From Planctomycetaceae bacterium (GTDB taxonomy: Bacteria > Planctomycetota > Planctomycetia > Pirellulales > Thermoguttaceae): a DNA stretch of 20,524 bases. The notes under the pieces are model-generated. The model saw only the letters and a list, made by a program, of their open reading frames with translations, made no database searches and had not been told where the DNA came from. Shown piece after piece: positions 6,830 through 14,569 of the stretch. Positions within the stretch are counted from its first letter, which is position 1. Every line of letters begins with the position of its first letter. The stretch lies in contig JAITBS010000419.1 in assembly GCA_031283515.1 (NCBI GenBank), positions 1 to 20,524 on the forward strand, written 5' to 3'. Made by a program: the position numbers and the translations under genes.

Positions 6830-9343
6830 ATGGGACTCAATTTAGCATCAGCGATTCATATTGCCAGTATGGGAATGCGGGCGTCCGAGAAAACGATCAA
6901 TGTTTCCGGCGATAATCTCGCAAACGCCAACACAATAGCTTACAAAGCAGAACGAGCAGATTTTGCGTCTTTGCTGGCGTACAACTATCATTACGGTTCA
7001 ACCGCAGGACAAGGTTATTCCGCAGGAACCAATCCAATACAAATCGGAATGGGTGTTGAATTTGCCGGTGTTACAACGGATTTCTCGCAAGGATCGTTCA
7101 AAGAAGGAATGACCAATTCCGATATTGCTATTAACGGCAACGGCTTTTTGATTGTTACCGCCCCAAACGATACAACTCAATATTACACCCGAAACGGTGC
7201 ACTAAAAATTAACAGCGATCTCGATCTGGTAACCAACACCGGAATGTATGTCATGGGTTACGGAATCGACGACAAGTTCCGAATCCAAACAGATACATTA
7301 ACTAATTTGAGTATTCCCATTGGCGAGCTGCACATTGCCGAAGCAACACAACAAATTACAATTGAAGGAATTGTTGATGCGGTTGGCGACTCCGGAACTC
7401 AGGGAACTGTTTTGAGAACCGCTCCAATGACTGATCTTGCGAAATCGTTACCGGCAAGCGGACAAGAGTTGACGGCAACTTCTCTGCCTGTTCCAAATAT
7501 CGGAACCGTCAAAACTGTTGGCAGTTCTGCCGGTACCGGAAGTGTAGAACAAGGAACTTATTTTTATAGTTTTGCTTTTGTTGATGCTAATGGGGTTGAA
7601 TCGGATTACTCCGCTCCGACAAACCCAATTACCGTACAATCCGGTCAAAATACCATTTCATTAACCGATTTACCTGATATTCCTGAAGGCTATTCCTCGC
7701 TTCGGATTTATCGTGCGGTTTATTCCGGCGATGCGGCGGAAACTCATTCCTTTTATCAGGTTACCGAACTCGCTTCCACCGTCAACAGTTTTACCGATAC
7801 CCGCTCAACCGCCTCAATTGCCGATACATCACAGCCCAATTATCGGCAACTCGAACAAAACCGGTTAAGTGCTAAAGGAAGTTACACGTATTATCTTACT
7901 TACACGGACAACGCCGGTAATGAAAGCCGACCGGTTCCGATCAGTGATGAGATTCAACTCAATTTAGGCGGACAATTATTGTTATCGGATATTCCGGCGG
8001 TTGATTCGGCGAACAATCCTGATGGTTGGACGGGCAGACGGATTTATCGTACATCCGGTATTGACGCAACAGATATTCGCTTGGTCGGCGAACTCCAAAA
8101 TATGGAACCAACCGCAACAATTATTGACCGGACTTCCGACGCCGAATTGATTAATAATCTCGAAATCAGCGAAGCCGGACGCGGTAATGTTACCGTCAAC
8201 AATTTAACACGTTTGCTTGATGTCGGCAAATATGAAAATGGTGAATTTATTCGTGTGTTCGACGAAGGAACATTGACATTGAAGCCGAGCAAGGGCGGTG
8301 AAGAATTACGTTGGGAAACATTGGAGATTACAGCCGAAACGACCGTAGGAGATTATTTGAAGTTTTTGGACGAATCGTTTGGTATTCGGAATGCTGTTGA
8401 CGGTATTCCGTTGGATCAGGGGAAAATTGGGAAGACAATCAACAACGGTTTGCAGGGAGCAACAACAATTGACGGATCGTTTTATCTTCTTGGCAATAGC
8501 GGAGTTGAAAATATGTTGGAGTTGGATGTTGATGACATGGTTCTTCAAACGGCGAACGGTTTCACACGTCAGATTGATCTCGGTTGGGGGCAAGACCCGA
8601 ATAATAAACAGGATGCGGTTGGGAGTAGTGTTTCCAGTGATTTGCAGGTTTTCGATTCACTCGGAACTCCGATTGATGTACGATTAACAATGGTTCTGGA
8701 ATCCAAGAGCAATACGGAAACAATTTATCGTTGGTATGCGGATTCTTCGTCGAATCAACCGGTTGACGGTTCGGCGATTGCCGGCGGAACGGGAACCATC
8801 CGGTTTGACCAGAATGGACGTTTCATTGACGCTTCAAACACCCGAATTTCCGTACAGCGTACCCAAACAGCGGCAACAAGTCCTTTGGATTTTGAATTTG
8901 ACATGAACATCGATGCACTCATGGCTCTTGCAACAGAAAGTCCAGAGTTGCACCAAACCGCCAATGACGGTGCTGGAGCCGGAACATTATACGATTATAC
9001 GATTGACGGTGACGGAACAATTTGGGGAGTTTTCGACAGTGTTGGCGGCGACACCCGCCGAACACTGGGACAGATTCCTTTGGCGACATTCCGTAATCAG
9101 GAAGGGTTGTACAAATCGGGTGAAAGTTTGTATCAGGTAAGCACCAATTCCGGTAACGCTATCATTGGAATTGCCGGAACAGGCGGTACCGGAACTATTA
9201 AAAGTAACGCATTGGAATTATCGAATACGGATATTGGCGGTGAAATTGTTGACATGATTCTTGCCTCTGCGATGTACCGTGCCAACGCCAAAGTAATGAC
9301 CACCTCCAACGAAATGATCGACGCCTTACTAAGAATAACGTAA
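6830..9343 (+). CDS. flgE: Flagellar hook protein FlgE with enlarged, Ig-like middle region
   Basis: At 837 residues this is about twice the E. coli FlgE (402). The N-terminal rod-type helix ASMGMRASEKTINVSGDNLANANTIAYKAERADF (12-45) and QIGMGVEFAGVTTDFSQGSF (71-90) are typical, as is the C-terminal LELSNTDIGGEIVDMILASAMYRANAKVMTTSNEM segment (Flg_bbr_C). Between them lie two related beta modules at about 240-326 (GTYFYSFAFVDANGVES...SLRIYRA) and 348-438 (GSYTYYLTYTDNAGNES...GRRIYRT), which look like Ig/fibronectin-type inserts exposed on the hook surface. Long FlgE is, to my knowledge, usual in Planctomycetota. The ATG at 6830 lacks a Shine-Dalgarno sequence. It is first in the flgE-flbD-motA run, and the gap to flbD is filled by a heptamer inverted repeat. 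Confidence 0.93.
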   Translation: MGLNLASAIHIASMGMRASEKTINVSGDNLANANTIAYKAERADFASLLAYNYHYGSTAGQGYSAGTNPIQIGMGVEFAGVTTDFSQGSFKEGMTNSDIAINGNGFLIVTAPNDTTQYYTRNGALKINSDLDLVTNTGMYVMGYGIDDKFRIQTDTLTNLSIPIGELHIAEATQQITIEGIVDAVGDSGTQGTVLRTAPMTDLAKSLPASGQELTATSLPVPNIGTVKTVGSSAGTGSVEQGTYFYSFAFVDANGVESDYSAPTNPITVQSGQNTISLTDLPDIPEGYSSLRIYRAVYSGDAAETHSFYQVTELASTVNSFTDTRSTASIADTSQPNYRQLEQNRLSAKGSYTYYLTYTDNAGNESRPVPISDEIQLNLGGQLLLSDIPAVDSANNPDGWTGRRIYRTSGIDATDIRLVGELQNMEPTATIIDRTSDAELINNLEISEAGRGNVTVNNLTRLLDVGKYENGEFIRVFDEGTLTLKPSKGGEELRWETLEITAETTVGDYLKFLDESFGIRNAVDGIPLDQGKIGKTINNGLQGATTIDGSFYLLGNSGVENMLELDVDDMVLQTANGFTRQIDLGWGQDPNNKQDAVGSSVSSDLQVFDSLGTPIDVRLTMVLESKSNTETIYRWYADSSSNQPVDGSAIAGGTGTIRFDQNGRFIDASNTRISVQRTQTAATSPLDFEFDMNIDALMALATESPELHQTANDGAGAGTLYDYTIDGDGTIWGVFDSVGGDTRRTLGQIPLATFRNQEGLYKSGESLYQVSTNSGNAIIGIAGTGGTGTIKSNALELSNTDIGGEIVDMILASAMYRANAKVMTTSNEMIDALLRIT

Positions 9344-9344
9344 T

Positions 9345-9483
9345 TAGTGAATAGTTTATAGTGAATAGTGAATAGTGGCGCAAGCGATTAACGAACTTTT
9401 TTTTTACTATTAACTGTACACCATCACTAAACTATTCACTACTAACTATTCACTACTAACTATTCACTATAAACTATTCACTA
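9345..9483. repeat. Heptamer inverted repeat filling the flgE-flbD gap
   Basis: Left arm 9345-9376 is built of TAGTGAA-type heptamers. Right arm 9431-9483 reads ACTATTC, ACTACTA, ACTATTC, ACTACTA, ACTATTC, ACTATAA, ACTATTC, ACTA. The outer 25 bases (9345-9369 and 9459-9483) are perfectly complementary. The core between the arms contains GGCGCAAGCGATTA, similar to the cores at 14866 and 20418. The element begins 1 nt after the flgE stop codon and ends 2 nt before the flbD ATG. Confidence 0.9.
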
Positions 9484-9485
9484 AG

Positions 9486-9701
9486 ATGATTTTGTTGACG
9501 CGATTAAATAGGGAGGAATTTGTTCTCAATGCCGAATTAATTCGGTATGTGGAACGTTGTCCCGATACATTAATTACGTTGACCAATGGTGAAACGCTGA
9601 TGGTTCTCGAATCGCTTGACGAAGTGGTTCGCCGAACTGTTGCCTATCATCAGGCAAAAAATCTCATTCCCAAACCACAATATTTACATTTTAGTAGTTG
9701 A
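9486..9701 (+). CDS. flbD: FlbD-family flagellar protein
   Basis: A 71-residue protein with the FlbD family pattern: MILLTRLNREEFVLNAELIRYVERCPDTLITLTNGETLMVLESLDEVVRR. FlbD homologues (SwrD in Bacillus) sit between flgE and motA in many flagellar operons and help stator function or flagellar power; they are not the Caulobacter sigma-54 regulator of the same name. The ATG at 9486 follows a heptamer array by 2 nt and has no Shine-Dalgarno sequence. The last codons and the TGA stop (9699-9701) lie in TTAGTAG-TTGAGAA, which fits the heptamer pattern of the next array, so the C-terminal tail (LHFSS) may be partly donated by the repeat. Confidence 0.88.
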   Translation: MILLTRLNREEFVLNAELIRYVERCPDTLITLTNGETLMVLESLDEVVRRTVAYHQAKNLIPKPQYLHFSS

Positions 9702-9808
9702 GAATGGCGAGTGTCTCAAGCAAAATCACCGCTTGCCGCACTCTCACTATCAACTATCCACTATCAATTATCAACTACTAACTATCAACTACTAACTATT
9801 AACGATAA
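9691..9808. repeat. Heptamer inverted repeat in the flbD-motA gap
   Basis: The short degenerate left arm TTAGTAG, TTGAGAA, TGGCGAG (9691-9711) overlaps the flbD stop codon. The right arm has nine 7-mers from 9746 to 9808: ACTATCA, ACTATCC, ACTATCA, ATTATCA, ACTACTA, ACTATCA, ACTACTA, ACTATTA, ACGATAA. It ends 2 nt before the motA GTG, the same spacing as at flbD. The core holds CAAGC and CCGCTTGCCG. Confidence 0.85.
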
Positions 9809-9810
9809 AG

Positions 9811-10668
9811 GTGGATAAGGGAACATTTTTGGGTTGTTTTTTGGGAATGGGTTTGATTGTTTTTGCCGTTGTTTTGAGCGGTTTGGACAATTTGCTTTTG
9901 TTTTTGAACATTCCTGCATTTTTGATTGTTTTTGGCGGGGCGATTGCGTCCGTGCTAATTGCGTTTCCGTTTAAAACGGTACTTAAATTGCCGTTGTATC
10001 TTCGCAAGAGTTTCATTCACGAAGAACCTCACCTGCAAACAGCGATCAACCAAATTGTTGTTCTTTCTGAAGTTGCACGGCGTAAAGGTTTACTGGCTCT
10101 CGAATATCATCTTGACGAAATCAATGATCCATTTCTTGCGGAAGGTATTCAGATGGTTGTTGACGGTTTACCGGCGGAAAATGTCGAAAAAATACTCAAC
10201 TCCGAAATCAACGCTATGAATATTCGTCATAAACAAGGGCGTTCCCTTATTGCCAATTATGGAAAATTCACACCGGCATTCGGAATGATTGGGACGTTGA
10301 TTGGATTGGTATTGATGTTCGCCCATCTCAATCCTGAAACAATTGGAACCGGAATGGCTGTGGCGATTTTAACGACATTGTATGGAGCGGCTGTTTCGTA
10401 TTTGCTGTTGTTGCCTATTGCGGAAAAGCTTGCCATACTTAACGATTCCGAAGTTCAGATACGTGAAATGATGCTTGAAGGGATCCTTGCAATTCAAACC
10501 GGCAATCATCCGCGTGTTATCCGCATGAAACTCCAAACTTATCTCCTACCCAATGAACGGCCTAAAGATGTTTATTTTACTCAAGACGATGATTCTGAAA
10601 TAAATCTGAATACCGAAGAAAATAATGAGGAAAAAGAAATTCCAACAAAAGAAAAAACCGCAGCCTAA
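9811..10668 (+). CDS. motA: Flagellar motor stator protein MotA
   Basis: A 285-residue inner-membrane stator subunit that conducts ions with MotB. Four membrane segments are visible: about 5-24, 30-52, 153-173 and 180-202. Conserved Pro155 (KFTPAFGMIGTLIGL) and Pro202 (LLLLPIAEKL) correspond to the two functional prolines of E. coli MotA. Arg90 and Glu98 in ARRKGLLALE fall at the E. coli numbers of the residues that contact FliG. The C-terminal tail is highly charged (EENNEEKEIPTKEK). The start is GTG at 9811, 2 nt after a heptamer array; no better start is seen. motB, the obligate partner normally next in line, is absent: the next gene is the convergent TetR-type gene. Confidence 0.93.
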   Translation: MDKGTFLGCFLGMGLIVFAVVLSGLDNLLLFLNIPAFLIVFGGAIASVLIAFPFKTVLKLPLYLRKSFIHEEPHLQTAINQIVVLSEVARRKGLLALEYHLDEINDPFLAEGIQMVVDGLPAENVEKILNSEINAMNIRHKQGRSLIANYGKFTPAFGMIGTLIGLVLMFAHLNPETIGTGMAVAILTTLYGAAVSYLLLLPIAEKLAILNDSEVQIREMMLEGILAIQTGNHPRVIRMKLQTYLLPNERPKDVYFTQDDDSEINLNTEENNEEKEIPTKEKTAA

Positions 10669-10677
10669 TTCCGCACG

Positions 10678-10728
10678 AAAACTCTCCATTACAATGAGGT
10701 AATGAAGTTAAAAATGAGTTTTTTTTTT
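10678..10728 (+). terminator. Possible intrinsic terminator after motA
   Basis: A two-tier stem AAAACTC (10678-10684) plus CATTAC (10687-10692) pairs with GTAATG (10699-10704) and GAGTTTT (10716-10722), and runs straight into T10 ending at 10728. It has an unequal internal loop and is weak in GC, so confidence is moderate. Confidence 0.4.
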
Positions 10729-10756
10729 GTAATGATTCTACTGAATAGTTACAAAG

Positions 10757-10776
10757 AATCTGCGTAATTTGCGGAC
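10757..10776 (+). repeat. Recurring intergenic tag, copy C
   Basis: AATCTGCGTAATTTGCGGAC, one base different from copy A at 1464-1483. It lies between the convergent motA and TetR-type genes, 37 bases past the latter's stop codon. Confidence 0.7.
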
Positions 10777-10813
10777 GGAAAATCTGTGTTGTGTGAATGG
10801 TTAAGGAATTAAC

Positions 10814-11413
10814 TTAGGTTTTGTGTTTCAGATTTTCCAGATATTGGTCAATCAATCCGATACAGTCTTTAGCGTCGAGAATTTCTGTAACTGTTAAATT
10901 CAAGACATAAGATTCCAGAATACCATAAAGATGACTTGCGGCTGTTTCCACATTCCGAACCGTTAGTTCACCAGCAGTAATCGCTTCACGAAGTAATTTG
11001 GTAAGTAAAAATTTCATCCCAAATGTGTGATGCCGAACCTTTCGCTTAACATCTTTGCCGCTCTGTTTTTGAGTCAGCACATAGTCCAGTACCACCGTTA
11101 AAAATACCTGATTGTCTTCAAGCATTCGCACCGTCAAATGTAATATCCGTACTATTTTTTCCGATGGCGTCCATTCCTTGCGGTCAAGAATTTTTTCAAC
11201 CATTGTGTTAAGATTACCGGTTGCCAACTTGACGGCGTAAGTGAAAATTTGCTCTTTATTCTGAAAATATTTGTAAATTGCGGTTCGTGAAATATCGCAA
11301 CGGTCAGCAATTTTCTGGTATGTAACCCCGCTATAACCCTCTTCCGCAAACAGCGCAAACGCCCGCTCCAAAATCATATTTCGACGCTGTTGATGATCAA
11401 TAGTCATGGTCAT
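10814..11413 (-). CDS. TetR/AcrR-family transcriptional regulator
   Basis: A 199-residue TetR-type repressor. The N-terminal DNA-binding domain is clear: ILERAFALFAEEGYSGVTYQKIADRCDISRTAIYKYFQNKEQIF (about 14-57), with the helix-turn-helix at 31-50 and the usual YF-NKE end. The remaining 140 residues are helical and form the ligand and dimer domain, which does not reveal the inducer. ATG at 11413 and ATG at 11407 are both possible starts; neither has a Shine-Dalgarno sequence. It lies 123 bases downstream of purL on the same strand. No efflux pump or enzyme target gene is adjacent, so its target cannot be named; it may regulate itself. Confidence 0.9.
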   Translation of the reverse strand: MTMTIDHQQRRNMILERAFALFAEEGYSGVTYQKIADRCDISRTAIYKYFQNKEQIFTYAVKLATGNLNTMVEKILDRKEWTPSEKIVRILHLTVRMLEDNQVFLTVVLDYVLTQKQSGKDVKRKVRHHTFGMKFLLTKLLREAITAGELTVRNVETAASHLYGILESYVLNLTVTEILDAKDCIGLIDQYLENLKHKT

Positions 11414-11482
11414 TAGAGAGAATCGCGGTAATATCTCCGCGTAATTTTTATTTTCAAAAAGGAACCCCGTAGTTTCATTTAT

Positions 11483-11530
11483 TTCGTATTCTCAAAATTA
11501 TCTGCGAAAATCGGCGTCTTCTGCGGATAA
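11483..11530 (+). repeat. Recurring intergenic tag, copy D (diverged long form)
   Basis: TTCGTATTCTCAAAA (11483-11497) is shared exactly with 5419-5433, followed by TCTGCGAAAATCGGCGTC and TTCTGCGGATAA. It ends 7 bases from the purL stop codon. Confidence 0.6.
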
Positions 11531-11536
11531 CTACAA

Positions 11537-14500
11537 TTACCAATCAAGCGGATGTTGCCATACTGTTTTGAGTTCGTCGATGTTCACGGAAAAAGTATTG
11601 CCGAAGCGAAGTGTTTTTTCCGTAACAACTTTGCCGATTTTGTAGATTGGTAATCCGGCAAAGAATGATTCGAAGGACGGAACATGAATCGGTTCAATCT
11701 CAACAACAAATCGGCTGTTCGATTCGCTGAATAGTGTAACGACATCAAATGTTCCGGTTAATTCCGCACCAAACCCGCCGGAAAAACACATTTCCGCAAC
11801 AGCAACTGCAAGACCGCCTTCACTCAAATCATGGACACTTCGCACAATACCGTGACGAATTGCCTGATGCAGCGTTTCGTACAATTTCTTTGCCCTCGCA
11901 ACATCCAACGACGGTACTTCGCCGTTTTGTAAATTTCGAACTAATGCAAAATGAGAACCGCCCAATTCGTTTTTTGTGTTACCGATTTGATACAAAATAT
12001 TATCCGGTTGTTTCAAATCCATTGTAACACAGGTTGCAACATCATCAATTTGTCCCATTGCCGAAATGAGCAATGTCGGCGGAATAGCAATTGGTTCTTT
12101 ATTTACCGGACGAAATTCATTGTTGAGACTATCTTTGCCGCTGATAAACGGCATTTCAAAACCGAGTGAAACATCGTAACATGCTAATGCTGCTTCCACT
12201 AAAGAGCCAAGAGTTTCGGGGCGATCAGTGTTGCCCCAGCAAAAGTTATCGAGAAGAGCGATTGTTTTCGGATCCGCACCAACCGCAACCGCATTCCGCA
12301 CCGCTTCGTCAATACCCGATGCCGCCATACGATAAGGATCAATATCTCCGTAATGCGGATTCATACCGCAGGAAAGTACCAACCCGCGCCGCGATTCCAA
12401 GCGGGGACGTAACACCGACGCATCACTCGGACCATCATTGGCAACCCCAATTAACGGCTTAATAACACTGCCGCCTTGAACCTCATGATCGTATTGCCTA
12501 ATAATCCAATGTTTAGAAGCAACATTAAACGATGATAATATTCGTTTCAAATCATTAACAAAATCGTTCGCAAAATCGTTCGCAAAATCATTTATAGAAC
12601 CATTTGCAGAATTATTTGTTGTAGAATTATTTGTTGCAGAATTATTGACAACCGGAGCCGGAGTTAAATCTTTATAAGCAACACGACATTTATAACGGGC
12701 TTCACGGACAACCGGCGGACGACCTTTGTGTAACAATTGCATATCAAGATCGCCGACACGATGACCATGATAATTCAACGTCAACCGTCCTGTCGGTTTG
12801 AATACGCCCAACACAGTTGCTTCAACATTTTCGCCGTTACAAAGTTTTTTAAATTCGTTCCATTTTTCAGGCGGAACCGAAAACACCATACGTTCCTGTG
12901 CTTCGGAAATCCAAATTTCGGTGTAACTTAAACCTTCGTATTTCAGCGGTGCGTTGGATAATTCAACTTCTGCGCCGATTGTTTCTCCCATTTCGCCTAC
13001 CGCACTGGAAAAACCGCCCGCACCACAATCCGTAACAGCATTGTAAAGTCCGCGATCGCGGGCTTGAAGCATCACGTCAAGAACCATCTTTTCCGTAATA
13101 GCATTTCCGATTTGTACCGCTCCGCCGGAAATCGTTTCACTTTCGCTGGTCAATTCCGCACTGCTAAATGTTGCGCCGTGAATCCCGTCCCGACCGGTTC
13201 GACCTCCAATCGTAACAATTAAATCATCAGCTTTCGGCTCTTTGAATGACTTATCTTTCGGCAAAATCCCAATATTTCCGCAAAAAACCAATGGATTACC
13301 AAGATACCGTTTGTCAAAATAAACCGCTCCGTTGACCGTCGGAATTCCCATCCGATTACCGTAATCACGAACTCCTGAAACAACTCCCTTCATAACTCGG
13401 CGCGGATGCAACACACCGAACGGTAATTCATCGGTGTTGATATTCGGCGGTGCGAAACAGAAAACATCGGTACTTGCAACCGGTTTCGCACCCATTCCTG
13501 TTCCCATCGGATCACGTATCACGCCGCCAAGTCCCGTGTTGGCTCCGCCATAAGGCTCCAACGCAGAAGGATGATTATGTGTCTCCACCTTGAAACAAAT
13601 ATTATACTCGTCATCAAATGTTACCACGCCCGCATTGTCGGAAAAGACACTGACACAACGTTCGCTGACTTCCTTTTTTGTTTCACGAAGTTGTTGTGTG
13701 GCGGCAAAAATCGTTTCCTTGAGCATATTTTGAAATTGCCGTTCAAACTGTGTTCCGTCCGCATTTTCCCGAACATAATGGATTCGACCCGCCAATGTTT
13801 TGTGCGAACAGTGTTCACTCCAAGTCTGCGCCAATGTTTCCAACTCAATATCTGTCGGATCACGACCCAATTTTTCAAACGCCGATTGAATCGTTTGCAT
13901 TTCTGTGAGCGAAAGATAGAGTTGTCCGTCTTTGCTAAGCTGTTGGAGTTCCGCATCGTTCATGCCGCAAACCGGAATTGTTGTCAACTTAAAATCATAA
14001 GACGAGCCGACATCAAGTTTATTGAACGGTAAATCACCAAAAACAGTTTGTTCAATAGCGTCATTAGCAAGTAATTTGGCGGCAAGCAATTTCAATTCCG
14101 TATCGCCGACACCGGAAATCCAATACTTTTTGAATGTCCGAACCGCTTCCGTCACAATACCGAACTCAGTAATCATTTTCTGAGCATTTTCCGCAACAGA
14201 ATCTGTCACTCCGGATTTGGGAAGAACATAAATTGTTTTCTGTTGATCGTGATTCGGTTGCGGTTGATTGGGAGCATCCGGTTGCCGATTACCGCCGGTT
14301 GAACTTGAACCGACAACCGATAATTGAAAACGCTCGACAACTTGATCCGTAAAAAGTTTTTCGGCAAGCATGGTAACAGTTGCCTTATCGAGATTGCCTT
14401 GAATAAGATATCCGTAGGCGGTTTTTACTGTAACTTCTGCGGTCTTGTCCGAAAGTCCCAGATCAACCGCATCTTGCGCAACAAATTGACCATGAACATC

Positions 14501-14569
14501 CGGTTGCGCCGGAGCCGGAAATATATCAATCTCCCAAAGTGTTCGCGTAATATCAATGTCGAAACTCAT
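11537..14569 (-). CDS. purL: Phosphoribosylformylglycinamidine (FGAM) synthase with fused PurS-like N-terminus, no glutaminase domain
   Basis: Fourth step of purine synthesis: ATP-dependent amidation of FGAR to FGAM. The 1010 residues are intermediate between PurL (about 740) and the large fused enzyme (about 1295). Two PurS-like alpha/beta modules appear at about 11-85 and 111-185, joined by a Gly/Pro/Asn/Gln linker. The catalytic part has TWSEHCSHK (249-257), KVETHNHPSALEPYGGANTG (327-346), DCGAGGFSSAVGEMG (514-528), LLDNFCWGN (772-780) and GKDSLNNEF (811-819). The C-terminus ends at HPLDW without a class I glutaminase domain, so ammonia must come from a separate PurQ, not in this window. 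An Asn-rich repeat linker at 638-672 joins the two catalytic halves. ATG at 14569, no Shine-Dalgarno sequence. Confidence 0.95.
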   Translation of the reverse strand: MSFDIDITRTLWEIDIFPAPAQPDVHGQFVAQDAVDLGLSDKTAEVTVKTAYGYLIQGNLDKATVTMLAEKLFTDQVVERFQLSVVGSSSTGGNRQPDAPNQPQPNHDQQKTIYVLPKSGVTDSVAENAQKMITEFGIVTEAVRTFKKYWISGVGDTELKLLAAKLLANDAIEQTVFGDLPFNKLDVGSSYDFKLTTIPVCGMNDAELQQLSKDGQLYLSLTEMQTIQSAFEKLGRDPTDIELETLAQTWSEHCSHKTLAGRIHYVRENADGTQFERQFQNMLKETIFAATQQLRETKKEVSERCVSVFSDNAGVVTFDDEYNICFKVETHNHPSALEPYGGANTGLGGVIRDPMGTGMGAKPVASTDVFCFAPPNINTDELPFGVLHPRRVMKGVVSGVRDYGNRMGIPTVNGAVYFDKRYLGNPLVFCGNIGILPKDKSFKEPKADDLIVTIGGRTGRDGIHGATFSSAELTSESETISGGAVQIGNAITEKMVLDVMLQARDRGLYNAVTDCGAGGFSSAVGEMGETIGAEVELSNAPLKYEGLSYTEIWISEAQERMVFSVPPEKWNEFKKLCNGENVEATVLGVFKPTGRLTLNYHGHRVGDLDMQLLHKGRPPVVREARYKCRVAYKDLTPAPVVNNSATNNSTTNNSANGSINDFANDFANDFVNDLKRILSSFNVASKHWIIRQYDHEVQGGSVIKPLIGVANDGPSDASVLRPRLESRRGLVLSCGMNPHYGDIDPYRMAASGIDEAVRNAVAVGADPKTIALLDNFCWGNTDRPETLGSLVEAALACYDVSLGFEMPFISGKDSLNNEFRPVNKEPIAIPPTLLISAMGQIDDVATCVTMDLKQPDNILYQIGNTKNELGGSHFALVRNLQNGEVPSLDVARAKKLYETLHQAIRHGIVRSVHDLSEGGLAVAVAEMCFSGGFGAELTGTFDVVTLFSESNSRFVVEIEPIHVPSFESFFAGLPIYKIGKVVTEKTLRFGNTFSVNIDELKTVWQHPLDW
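12554..12658 (-). repeat. In-frame microsatellite-like linker inside purL
   Basis: Encodes VVNNSATNNSTTNNSANG followed by a run of NDFA units. The first part repeats with a 15-nt period (NNSAT, NNSTT, NNSAN), the second with a 12-nt period (NDFA, NDFA, NDFV). Both periods keep the frame. The repeat lies between the two halves of the catalytic region, a place expected to tolerate length changes. Confidence 0.85.

Noticed and set aside
12166..14032. Plus-strand frames inside purL
   Set aside because: Antisense shadows of purL; no start signals and no recognisable domains.
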